Below, piece after piece: positions 4,988 through 11,883 of a stretch of DNA of 20,622 nt. Origin of the DNA: a virus. The DNA lies in the IMG/VR virus record IMGVR_UViG_3300036716_001198, positions 1 through 20,622 of that record; one strand, 5' to 3'. Under the pieces are notes generated by a model that ran no database searches, was not told where the DNA came from, and worked only from the letters and a program-made list of their open reading frames with translations. Position 1 is the first letter of the stretch; each line of letters opens with the position of its first letter. The translations under genes and the position numbers were made by a program.

Positions 4988-5899
4988 ATGTCGTTTTCAG
5001 ATATGAAGAAAAAACGTGGAGATAAACTCCAATCCCTCCTAAAAGAAACCGCAAAAATTAATACTCCCGCAAGAGGTCAAGGTGATGATGATCGATTCTG
5101 GCGTCCAGAATTGGACAAGTCAGGCAATGGAATGGCCGTTGTTCGATTTCTCCCTGCTCCAGATGGAGAAGACCTTCCCTGGTCACGTTCATGGAATCAT
5201 GGATTTCAAGGACCGGGTGGGTGGTACATTGAAAACTCTTTGACTACTCTTGGTCAAAAAGATCCAGTAAGTGAACATAATTCACAACTCTGGAACTCAG
5301 GTATCGAGGCGAACAAAGAGATCGCCCGGAAACAGAAACGTAGACTTACTTATGTCTCAAATGTTTATGTTCTCAAAGACCCAGCAAATCCTCAAAACGA
5401 AAATCAGGTTCGCCTGTACAAGTATGGGAAGAAAATCTGGGACAAACTTAATGATAAGATGAATCCTCAATTCGAAGATGAAACTCCAGTCAATCCCTTT
5501 GATTTATGGGAAGGCGCGAATTTCAAAATAAAGATTCGTAAGATTGATGGGTTCTCAAATTATGATAAGAGTGAATTTGAAAATCCTTCTCCTCTTGATG
5601 AAGATGAGACTAAGATGGAAGAAATTTGGAAAACGGAACATTCATTGGAAGACTTTACTGATCCAAAGAATTTTAAATCCTATGCAGATTTGAAAGAGAA
5701 ATTGGATAGAGTTCTTGGAGTAACAACTAATACTCCCACACCACAATCTAATAGTTTTGATGCACCGTTTGATGGTGGCAAACCTATGACTACTCCACAT
5801 GTAGAACCTGTTGTTGAAAGTGTTACAACTGCAGAAACTGTAACTAGTACAGATTCAGATGAGTATTCATACTTTGCGAAATTAGCAGAGCAAGAATAA
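4988..5899 (+). CDS. 32: Single-stranded DNA-binding protein gp32
   Basis: A 303-residue gp32 homologue that coats single-stranded DNA during replication, recombination and repair. T4-like blocks are clear: LDKSGNGMAVVRFLP (T4 LDNAGNGQAVIRFLP), NHGFQGPGGWYIENS (T4 NHGFKKNGKWYIETC), VLKDPANPQNENQVRLYKYGKKIWDK and WEGANFKIKIRKIDGFSNYDKSEF. An acidic C-terminal tail (about 255-303) ends DSDEYSYFAKLAEQE, equivalent to the protein-interaction tail. T4 gp32 holds zinc through C77, C87 and C90 with H64; this protein contains no cysteine at all, the region reading SLTTLGQKDPVSEHNSQ. I place the start at ATG 4988 (AAAGG upstream), not the upstream GTG 4931, because the shorter form matches the family N-terminus and the leader looks regulatory. 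Confidence 0.95.
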   Translation: MSFSDMKKKRGDKLQSLLKETAKINTPARGQGDDDRFWRPELDKSGNGMAVVRFLPAPDGEDLPWSRSWNHGFQGPGGWYIENSLTTLGQKDPVSEHNSQLWNSGIEANKEIARKQKRRLTYVSNVYVLKDPANPQNENQVRLYKYGKKIWDKLNDKMNPQFEDETPVNPFDLWEGANFKIKIRKIDGFSNYDKSEFENPSPLDEDETKMEEIWKTEHSLEDFTDPKNFKSYADLKEKLDRVLGVTTNTPTPQSNSFDAPFDGGKPMTTPHVEPVVESVTTAETVTSTDSDEYSYFAKLAEQE

Positions 5900-6036
5900 T
5901 GAATAATGAGAATAATGCTATGTATGGATTTTTCTTTTGTGTGCTTTTAGTGGTATGGTGTGCGGCAGCTTGGGGTTCACCCGATTTGATTGATGCTCTT
6001 ATCTATTATCTTTCAGATGGTTTTTATAAAACTTAA
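5899..6036 (+). CDS. 45-aa single-pass membrane protein
   Basis: This short gene begins in a TAATG overlap with the gp32 stop and ends 3 nt before the stop of the convergent tape-measure gene. The product has an Asn-rich N-terminus (MNNENNAMYG), one strong hydrophobic segment (about residues 10-25, FFFCVLLVVWCAAAWG) and an amphipathic C-terminus (PDLIDALIYYLSDGFYK). Translational coupling to gp32 and full use of the gap between two genes support it as real. I recognise no family. Confidence 0.6.
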   Translation: MNNENNAMYGFFFCVLLVVWCAAAWGSPDLIDALIYYLSDGFYKT

Positions 6037-6039
6037 CTA

Positions 6040-9000
6040 CTAAGCTGGAGGCCTCCAATCACCATCAGTCGGATTCACTCCAGCGGCAGGCAATACCATA
6101 GGTTGAGAAGAATTTACTTGGTTAGTTGATGTGTTATTAACAACCACAGTACTCGATGATCCCGCTGTTGTCTGCTTGTCTCTCTCTAAGTCCATAAGAC
6201 TTTGACCACTACTTAAATCTTGTCCTTTTAATATCATAGCCGCCTGTAAGAATGTTTGGGCGGCTTGATTATCTAAAACCATTTCCCCCTGAGTTAGAGT
6301 AAATAACCCACCACTTTCAAGTCCCATGGCTGATCCAAGAGTGCCTGATGCAAATGAAGACAACCCTACCAAACCACCTTCAGCTTTATGTTTGACACCT
6401 TTTGTTAGTTCTAAAACAGCAGCAAGTTGTTGTCTATCATCTTCTGCAATGGCTGTATCACCTAATTGTAGAGTAAGAGCACTTATTAATTTTGCTTGTT
6501 CTGCCTTATCATTTTTTGATGCAGCAAGTGCAGCTTGAATTTTTGCAATGTCAAGATTGTCTTTATCCAACGGATTCCATTTTGAACCTTTTTCAATAAA
6601 GCCCATAGAATCAAGTTCTTTTTTTGATTTTTCGCTTCTACCCTTATCGAATTTTTCTTCTGCCTGCTTAACCTTTGCTTCCTCTTTTTCTCCTGTTTCC
6701 GGCCCCCCTCCAAATATCCAATCATATAATTTTGCTGGCATTATTGATTTTGCTAATGATCCAAAATCGAAATTTACAATACTATCAAATAAATCACTAA
6801 AGTAATCTCCGATTGCTTTTACTGCTTTAAATATCAAATCCCCAAAACTAAAATCTTTTCCAGCTGTCGCAATCGCTTCTGATTCTGCTTTAAATCCAAG
6901 AAGCCCTGCAAACCATGAAGCAATTCCTGCTACTGCTTTCACAAATAGATTTGGAATCCACATCATTATATTCATTACTGTTTTCAATACATCAGAACCA
7001 GAATCAAATTTAAACATAGAACCAAACCATTCCTTGACAGTTGTTACTATTCCTTTTATTGTCTTGACAATCCAACTATCCTTCTCATCTTCTGTAGATG
7101 CCCAACTAAACAATCCAGTAAACCATTCCTTGACGGTTGTAACTACAGAATCAATAGTAGTTACAATCCAACTTCCTGCTTCTGTCTCCTTTCCCCATGA
7201 GAGAAGACTAGAAAACCATTCTTTCACTTTTGTCCATGCACCTTCTACAAATGTTAAGAATGACCATCCACCTTCTTCTGTGGCTCCCGCATCTTTACCC
7301 CATGCAAACAATCCTTTAATCCATGCAACTACTTTATCCCATGCTGCCATGACTGTACCAGAAAGAGAAAATGATTCGGTTGCTGCCGCAGCGTCATCCC
7401 ATCCAAACAATTCCATTATCCATATGAAAGGTTTTTTCAACATATCAACGATAAAATCTCCTATTGAAAGCATGGCACCAAAATATCCTGAAAGTAACTT
7501 TGTTAATGCTGCAACTGGATCGCTGAATAAGAGATTGAACCATGCATAGATGTCATCCAAGAATTCGTTGAACATCTTAGAGAAAGAAAAACTATCAAGG
7601 AATTTTTCAACTTCATCAAATCCGAAAAATCCAGCAATCCAAGATATTCCACTTTTGAGTAGGTCTAAGAGTTGAAATATTGCTCCATCAATGAAACCAC
7701 CGATGGCACCAACAACAGAATTAACCATTGTAGCCATAATTCCTTCACTTTTTGATACAGCATCTTTTGCTTCAAAAAATCCATCAACAATACCCATAAT
7801 TATAGTAAGTGGTGCAGCAATAGCCTTTCCAACTGAAGCAAAGGCCTTGAAGACTTTTCCTATCATTCCACCTTTAAGGAAAGCCTTCATAGAGTTTAAA
7901 ATTCCAGAACCTTTTGCACCCGTTCCAAGTAATTTACTAAGTGGTTTGAATGCGTCGCCGAGGGTAGTTCCTAGTGTTTTCAGGGGTTTGAATACATCTT
8001 TTATACCCTTAAACATTTTTCCAATAGTTCCACCACCTCCACCTTTTGGTAATAGATCTTTGACTCCTTTGATAGCTTTACTAATTTCTTTAAACTTATC
8101 TGTGCTTTTAAAGAAATCTCCAATTGTGTCGAAAATCTTAAATTTTGGCATCTTAAAATTATCAATGATTTTCATAATTTTTTTACCAAGTTTACCTTCT
8201 TTGGTAAATGCTTTAAAGAAGTCATCAAGGAATTTAGGCATCTTAAAATTATCAATGATTTTCATAACTTTTTTAGCAATCTTACCTTCTTTGGTAAATT
8301 GCTTAACGAAATTATCTAACCATTTTGGTGCCTTGAAATCATCAATATATTTCATAGTATTTTTATAGAGTTTTCCTTCTTTGCTAAAAGCTTTGAAGAA
8401 GTCATCTAACCATTTTGGCAATTTAATTTTATCTAATTTAAAAATCTTTCCAAGTCTTTTTAGTAAGTCTCCCACAAAAGCTAACCACCCTACTAACAGA
8501 CCTGAAGCAAGACCCGCAGCACCTGCGCCAATCAATCCAAGAGCTTTCAGTACCCACATTAAAAATCCATCCTCTTTTTCTGGTGGTTCCATATTTACAG
8601 CAACTTCAATTGTCGGCTTATCTTCTTTTCTAGCCGCTTCTCTCGCGGCCTCTCTTTGAGCCATTTCCATTGCTTCCGCGGCTTCGATTTGATCTTCACC
8701 TTGATTTACCAATTTAGCAAGTTCTAATGTTGTTTCATCATTTCCAACTCTAGTTGCTTGCGCCGCTTCGATTTGATCTTCACCTTGATCAACCAATTCA
8801 CCCACCTCACCTGCAGATGCGGCCACAAAAGTTGCAAGTTTTGTTATATCATCATCAACTTGCTGCAGCGCATCTTGCTCCATAAAAAAGGTATCACCCA
8901 TGAGCTGGTCATTGTTTTCAGCTAAATCTTTAGAAGTCTGTGATGCTTGGGAGATTTTGTCCAGGCTCTCCGCCTGATCTTCTGCTTGTTTTTCTCTCTT

Positions 9001-9159
9001 CTTTTCTGCGTTTCTCTCCATTTGTCGAGCAATTTTTCCAACAATTCCAGAAGAATCTTGTAAGCTAAACATAGCATCGTCTTTTTCAAGCGTTTCTTGA
9101 AGGAGTTTGTTTGTATCCTCTAATTGCTTAACAACATCTTTAATGGTCTTATCGGCCAT
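6040..9159 (-). CDS. Tail tape-measure protein (1039 aa)
   Basis: The product is long, helical and repeat-rich. Residues 1-190 are charged coiled-coil with a duplicated QGEDQIEAA motif (125-133 and 153-161). Residues 199-235 are hydrophobic and Gly/Ala-rich, a likely membrane segment. Residues 246-335 are three copies of a 30-residue repeat, followed by a Gly/Lys-rich region, more hydrophobic stretches and a run of Trp/Phe-rich repeats. The end carries AEGGLVGLSSF and GGLFTLTQGEMVLDNQAAQTFLQAA, the 'GG-V...GE-VLD' element common near tape-measure C-termini. Its place after tail tube and frameshifted chaperone genes is the usual tape-measure position. It would set tail length and may help DNA cross the membrane. 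At about 0.15 nm per residue it predicts a tail near 155 nm, versus 590 residues in T4 gp29. No direct gp29 similarity is obvious by eye. Confidence 0.82.
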   Translation of the reverse strand: MADKTIKDVVKQLEDTNKLLQETLEKDDAMFSLQDSSGIVGKIARQMERNAEKKREKQAEDQAESLDKISQASQTSKDLAENNDQLMGDTFFMEQDALQQVDDDITKLATFVAASAGEVGELVDQGEDQIEAAQATRVGNDETTLELAKLVNQGEDQIEAAEAMEMAQREAAREAARKEDKPTIEVAVNMEPPEKEDGFLMWVLKALGLIGAGAAGLASGLLVGWLAFVGDLLKRLGKIFKLDKIKLPKWLDDFFKAFSKEGKLYKNTMKYIDDFKAPKWLDNFVKQFTKEGKIAKKVMKIIDNFKMPKFLDDFFKAFTKEGKLGKKIMKIIDNFKMPKFKIFDTIGDFFKSTDKFKEISKAIKGVKDLLPKGGGGGTIGKMFKGIKDVFKPLKTLGTTLGDAFKPLSKLLGTGAKGSGILNSMKAFLKGGMIGKVFKAFASVGKAIAAPLTIIMGIVDGFFEAKDAVSKSEGIMATMVNSVVGAIGGFIDGAIFQLLDLLKSGISWIAGFFGFDEVEKFLDSFSFSKMFNEFLDDIYAWFNLLFSDPVAALTKLLSGYFGAMLSIGDFIVDMLKKPFIWIMELFGWDDAAAATESFSLSGTVMAAWDKVVAWIKGLFAWGKDAGATEEGGWSFLTFVEGAWTKVKEWFSSLLSWGKETEAGSWIVTTIDSVVTTVKEWFTGLFSWASTEDEKDSWIVKTIKGIVTTVKEWFGSMFKFDSGSDVLKTVMNIMMWIPNLFVKAVAGIASWFAGLLGFKAESEAIATAGKDFSFGDLIFKAVKAIGDYFSDLFDSIVNFDFGSLAKSIMPAKLYDWIFGGGPETGEKEEAKVKQAEEKFDKGRSEKSKKELDSMGFIEKGSKWNPLDKDNLDIAKIQAALAASKNDKAEQAKLISALTLQLGDTAIAEDDRQQLAAVLELTKGVKHKAEGGLVGLSSFASGTLGSAMGLESGGLFTLTQGEMVLDNQAAQTFLQAAMILKGQDLSSGQSLMDLERDKQTTAGSSSTVVVNNTSTNQVNSSQPMVLPAAGVNPTDGDWRPPA
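7020..7335 (-). repeat. Degenerate Trp/Phe-rich repeats in the tape-measure gene
   Basis: About four imperfect units of roughly 31-33 residues, each ending in a W-x-x-x-L/M-F-x-W/F motif: VVAWIKGLFAW, VKEWFSSLLSW, VKEWFTGLFSW, VKEWFGSMFKF. The last two also share T-T-V-K-E-W-F and a preceding SWIV-TI. Regular aromatic spacing is typical of tape measures packed inside the tail tube. Boundaries are approximate. Confidence 0.75.
8155..8424 (-). repeat. Three tandem 90-bp repeats in the tape-measure gene
   Basis: Residues 246-275, 276-305 and 306-335 are copies of a 30-residue unit of the form K-x-P-K-W/F-L-D-x-F-x-K-x-F-x-K-E-G-K with the tail M-K-x-I-D-x-F, followed by a fourth start (KMPKF). 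The second and third copies are the closest, including identical KIIDNFKMPKF ends. Tandem in-frame units in a tape measure could change tail length by unequal recombination. Confidence 0.85.
8681..8789 (-). repeat. 25-bp direct repeat pair in the tape-measure gene
   Basis: GCTTCGATTTGATCTTCACC followed by TTGAT occurs at 8681-8705 and 8765-8789 on the + strand. It encodes the duplicated QGEDQIEAA motif. The near-exact nucleotide identity suggests a recent duplication of an 84-bp unit in the coiled-coil region. Confidence 0.8.
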
Positions 9160-9161
9160 GT

Positions 9162-9362
9162 TTATCTTCTCCCTTGTTTGGCGTTTTGTTCTTTCACTCT
9201 ATCATTCTCTTCTTTAATCCATGTCTCTAATAACATTACGTATATTTGTCTCTCAAATGGAATCATATTATCTAATTCTGTTAGACTCCATTTATGATGC
9301 TGAATCATAGCGAAGTTTGTTTGATAATGATTCGCCAGAGTATCATGACTCAGCCCTATTCG
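9162..9362 (-). CDS. 51: gp51-like C-terminal extension, expressed by -1 frameshift from gp26
   Basis: After the slippery site at the end of gp26, the -1 frame begins with CGA at 9362-9360 and runs 66 codons to TAA at 9164-9162, 2 nt before the tape-measure ATG. It encodes RIGLSHDTLANHYQTNFA, then MIQHHKWSLTELDNMIPFER and a helix ending LLETWIKEENDRVKEQN. The fusion with gp26 would be 309 residues (243 + 66). The only ATG in the frame (9308) has no ribosome site and lies in the predicted stem, so independent initiation looks unlikely. The position matches gp51 next to gp26 in T4-like phages and the T part of lambda gpGT. Assignment to gp51 rests on position and general pattern and is tentative; the frame itself is well supported. 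Confidence 0.75.
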   Translation of the reverse strand, partial: RIGLSHDTLANHYQTNFAMIQHHKWSLTELDNMIPFERQIYVMLLETWIKEENDRVKEQNAKQGRR

Positions 9363-9368
9363 AAAAAA
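9299..9368 (-). promoter_or_regulatory. Programmed -1 ribosomal frameshift signal
   Basis: The heptamer T_TTT_TTC (9368-9362) lies in exact zero-frame phase at the gp26 end, read TCT TTT TTC GAA TAG. After a 7-nt spacer, GCTGAGTCAT (9354-9345) pairs with ATGATTCAGC (9308-9299): ten pairs with one G-U. Inside the loop GCGAA (9335-9331) pairs with TTCGC (9314-9310). Slippery sequence, spacer length and stable downstream stem are the three standard components of -1 frameshifting. Confidence 0.85.
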
Positions 9369-10090
9369 GAGTCAATCCCCTCAAGTAATAAAGGAGCGGA
9401 TTTGTTACATTTTGAACAGGTCCACGTAATTTCATGTTGTAGTCTAGGCATCGATTCAAAAAAATCTCGTATTTTAGTAAATTGTATGGAATTAAGAGAT
9501 TCAACAAAATCAGTTAGTTCTTTTTTAGTAGAGTCTTTTGCCTTGTATATTTCTTCACCTTCCCAAATATATTCAATACAGTCATTAATCATTTTAAATA
9601 TTCCGTCAGCAGACATTCCCCCACCTTTGACTACATACTTTTGTACTGTCTCAAGTTGAGGATATCCCAATTTTATACCGATAGTTTCTGTAAGTTCTAT
9701 CTTAGAATCCATCATTGTTGAAGTGTCAATTTTTATATCATCGATATTAATTGAAACTTCTGTGCCTTCAGGACATTCAGCTTCTTCACAGTCAATCGAT
9801 TCTGGTTTTTTCAGCTTAAGACTTATTACATCACCAATCGATTTTCCTCTAAGTTGAAGAAAAATATATTCGATATCATAAGGTGCAAGAGTTTTAAGAT
9901 CTACTTCTCCTTCTGTACAAGAAAATATAATATCTCTCATAGCTTTGGTTATAGTAGCTACGTTTTGATCTTCTGCAGCCATTAATAATGTCTTTTCTTC
10001 TTTTACAAGAAAAGGTCTGTAACTGACTTTCTCACCAGAAGATGGTACTGTCAATTCATAAGTGGGTATGCTTACCTTTGGTAAAGCCAT
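9356..10090 (-). CDS. 26: gp26-type baseplate hub/tail assembly chaperone (T4_baseplate family)
   Basis: A 244-residue protein of the T4 gp26 family. The N-terminal block LPKVSIPTYELTVPSSGEKVSYRPFLVKEEKTLLMAAE (positions 3-40) is the family signature, followed by APYDIEYIFLQLRGKSIGD (69-87). C101, C106, C225 and C228 (WTCSKCN) could form a zinc site; the C-terminal CxxC is the plainest part. It starts with a clear AGGAG site. It lies between the tail-tube-like gene and the tape measure, the position of lambda gpG-type chaperones, and ends in a frameshift site that would give a longer fusion. T4 gp26 is listed as a hub component; genome order here suggests a chaperone role for the tape measure. 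Confidence 0.88.
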   Translation of the reverse strand: MALPKVSIPTYELTVPSSGEKVSYRPFLVKEEKTLLMAAEDQNVATITKAMRDIIFSCTEGEVDLKTLAPYDIEYIFLQLRGKSIGDVISLKLKKPESIDCEEAECPEGTEVSINIDDIKIDTSTMMDSKIELTETIGIKLGYPQLETVQKYVVKGGGMSADGIFKMINDCIEYIWEGEEIYKAKDSTKKELTDFVESLNSIQFTKIRDFFESMPRLQHEITWTCSKCNKSAPLLLEGIDSFFE

Positions 10091-10115
10091 AATATTCTCC
10101 TATAATATATAATAA

Positions 10116-10802
10116 TTAAAATTTTTCATCTATTACTAATTTTCCATTCACCCATTTTTGTCTAGTTCCTGTTCCCCCTGGTGTTACAGCAAACTTTGAA
10201 GGAGGAGCGGACTGGGGTTTGGTGGGTGCATTCGCAGAGCCTGTACTATTTACGCTATGTGCAGTCCACCAGCTATATGCAATATCTATTGTAAAATCTA
10301 TCAATTCGCCACTTTCCCATCCTAGTTCTATAGCACCTATTGTTTTCGGCCAACATTTATGTAATACTACTTTATGTGTGGGGGTTCCTGCTGTTTGTGC
10401 GTCTTCATTATAAACTGAAATTGAAACCGTTCCTATGAAATCTTTATAATATCGCATATTCCACGAACCGTTAGCTTGTATATGCTCATGCCAATCATAC
10501 CAAAATTTTCTAGCAGTCCAATCATTTGTACCTAAGAAAGTAAGTGACACGGGTTCCTCTGTTACTTCATAGGGAACTTCTAAGCCAAATTTACCACCAC
10601 TTCTGTAAGTGGTTGATCCTAAAGATCTACCTGGCAATGAAACGGCCGAAATAAGAAATTCTATTGATGCAACTGGAACCGAAGTAACTAAAGTTGGTGG
10701 TGGTATAATTTCAACAGTAAATCTATTTCTTTTTGCATAACTTCCTAGACCATCCAATTTGGCCATAAAATCAGTTATTGCAAATTGTGCTGTGCCTGAC
10801 AT
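10116..10802 (-). CDS. Tail tube protein of the gp19/gp54 family
   Basis: A 228-residue protein with the T4 gp19-like tube fold pattern: DFMAKLDGLGSYAKRNRFTVEI at 12-33, AVSLPGRSLGSTTYRSGG at 53-70, then EEPVSLTFLGTNDWTARKFWYDW, YYKDFIGTVSISVYNED and GAIELGWESGELIDFTIDIAYSWW. These are the strands and the long hairpin insertion that stack into tube rings. T4 gp19 has 163 residues; this one carries an extra Pro/Gly/Ser-rich C-terminal tail (about 188-228). Lying before gp26 and the tape measure, it could be the main tube protein or the tube initiator gp54. Start by TAATG overlap with the gp2-like gene. Confidence 0.8.
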   Translation of the reverse strand: MSGTAQFAITDFMAKLDGLGSYAKRNRFTVEIIPPPTLVTSVPVASIEFLISAVSLPGRSLGSTTYRSGGKFGLEVPYEVTEEPVSLTFLGTNDWTARKFWYDWHEHIQANGSWNMRYYKDFIGTVSISVYNEDAQTAGTPTHKVVLHKCWPKTIGAIELGWESGELIDFTIDIAYSWWTAHSVNSTGSANAPTKPQSAPPSKFAVTPGGTGTRQKWVNGKLVIDEKF

Positions 10803-11407
10803 TAGAACATCCTTCCGCTATGAGCCCATACTTGTTTTTTGCTTGCTTTTTTAAATCTTTCTACTGGTAGAAAAAGTGCTACTTCCCATTCATCTGCATT
10901 AACAAGAACATACTTAGATTTAACTTTACTTGAAAGATATCTATGTACTGTTGGTTTTGCTCTTTTAATTTTGGTGAAACCTTTTAGCATATTATATGTC
11001 AATTTCAATTTAGTAGTTTCATCATAGCTCTTATTATTTGCAAACATCTTAAGTTGATCCATTAATATAGCTCTATGTTTTGGAGCAAGATAATGAAAGT
11101 TCAATCCTAGAAATCCATCTGGATATTTTTCAATAGGAAAAACTAAAGGAAAAGTATCATACCAGGGAAGCTCATTTTTCCATTTAGGATCATAAGAATA
11201 GAAATACATTTTCCCTAGTACACTTTTAGATACTAAACTGTCTGAACGTGAAAGTATTGTCTTTGGCGTTTCATCAGAAAACTGACCCTTTGTTCTATTG
11301 ACAATTGAGCGAAACCAGTTACCCGCCGCTCTTGCTTTAGCAGTTACTGAATTAGTCTTTATTGCGTCTTTTAATTTATCCAAATAGGATTCTTCTACAG
11401 TAGCCAT
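10802..11407 (-). CDS. 2: Probable DNA end protector gp2
   Basis: A 201-residue protein with a basic helical N-terminus, then KMYFYSYDPKWKNELPWYDT with FPLVFPIE, GFLGLNFHYLAPKHRAILMD, NNKSYDETTKLKLTYNML, VHRYLSSKVKSKYVLV and EWEVALFLPVERFKKASKK. I associate this pattern with proteins annotated as gp2, the T4 DNA end protector that binds packaged DNA ends and guards them from RecBCD. Synteny agrees: in T4, gene 2 adjoins gene 4, with gene 53 transcribed the other way, as here. T4 gp2 is longer (274 residues). The alternative is an uncharacterised virion protein. Confidence 0.62.
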   Translation of the reverse strand: MATVEESYLDKLKDAIKTNSVTAKARAAGNWFRSIVNRTKGQFSDETPKTILSRSDSLVSKSVLGKMYFYSYDPKWKNELPWYDTFPLVFPIEKYPDGFLGLNFHYLAPKHRAILMDQLKMFANNKSYDETTKLKLTYNMLKGFTKIKRAKPTVHRYLSSKVKSKYVLVNADEWEVALFLPVERFKKASKKQVWAHSGRMF

Positions 11408-11411
11408 ATTA

Positions 11412-11834
11412 CTATTTAGTTATCAAAGTGTCCTCTGTTATTATTTGCCATTTCCAACCTTTATGTTCACAAAACTCTTCTGCTGCCTTCCATTTAGCTT
11501 CATTGACTCCCCATGTTCTCACTTCTTTGAGGAATCTTCTCCTATGTTTAGGATTGGGTTTTGGGGGTTTTGTTTGTTTCTTTGGTTTGATTTCAATTAG
11601 AGATTCCCCTTGATTAGTTTTAACCCAAAAATCGGGATAATACCTATGTACTCTATTGTCAATGGGTGAACGATAGGGTATAATAATTTCTTCACTTGAC
11701 CATCGCAAGACTTCAGGTTGTCGATCTAGGTATTTCATGAAGGTTAATTCCCACCCAGATCGATAAATAATTTTAGTATGATCCCCCTTATATTTTTTGT
11801 AATTTTGAGGGCGAAACTTTCCCTTGTATGCCAT
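11412..11834 (-). CDS. 4: Head completion protein gp4
   Basis: A 140-residue homologue of T4 gp4 (also called gp50), needed to finish the head before tail joining. Matching blocks include MAYKGKFRPQNYKKYKGD (T4 MAYSGKWVPKNVSKYRGD), IIYRSGWELTFMKYLD, VHRYYPDFWVKTNQGESLIE with IKPKK, and WGVNEAKWKAAEEFCEHKGW leading to IITED. The D...E-x-K arrangement in PDFW...LIEIKPKK resembles a PD-(D/E)XK nuclease core. The frame is open upstream to 11864 (MVFLNYLYIY) but the conserved MAYKG start at 11834 fits T4. It is the first gene of the leftward operon. Its start codon overlaps the late promoter box of the divergent operon. Confidence 0.92.
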   Translation of the reverse strand: MAYKGKFRPQNYKKYKGDHTKIIYRSGWELTFMKYLDRQPEVLRWSSEEIIIPYRSPIDNRVHRYYPDFWVKTNQGESLIEIKPKKQTKPPKPNPKHRRRFLKEVRTWGVNEAKWKAAEEFCEHKGWKWQIITEDTLITK

Positions 11835-11841
11835 ATAAATA
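11834..11841 (+). promoter_or_regulatory. T4-type late promoter for the baseplate operon
   Basis: TATAAATA on the + strand is an exact match to the T4 late promoter -10 box recognised by gp55-RNA polymerase with gp33 and gp45. Transcription would start near 11850, about 35 nt before gp48. It is one of only two exact copies I found on the + strand; the other, at 103, lies inside a gene. No equivalent box is visible for the leftward operon. Confidence 0.78.
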
Positions 11842-11883
11842 TATAGATAGTTCAAGAATACCAATCACAAAAGGATGTCCGTA

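Noticed and set aside
7691-8368. Long + strand open frame (225 codons) inside the tape-measure gene
   Set aside because: It is antisense to a well-supported coding repeat region; its Pro/Ile/Ser-rich, repetitive product is what the complement of the repeats would give.
9160-9308. Independent gp51-like gene starting at ATG 9308
   Set aside because: No ribosome site precedes this ATG, it lies in the 3' strand of the predicted stem, and the frame is open further upstream to the slippery site. It is kept as a less likely alternative to frameshifting.
9294-9659. Plus strand open frame over the gp26 end
   Set aside because: Antisense to gp26 and the frameshift region; no family resemblance and no ribosome site.
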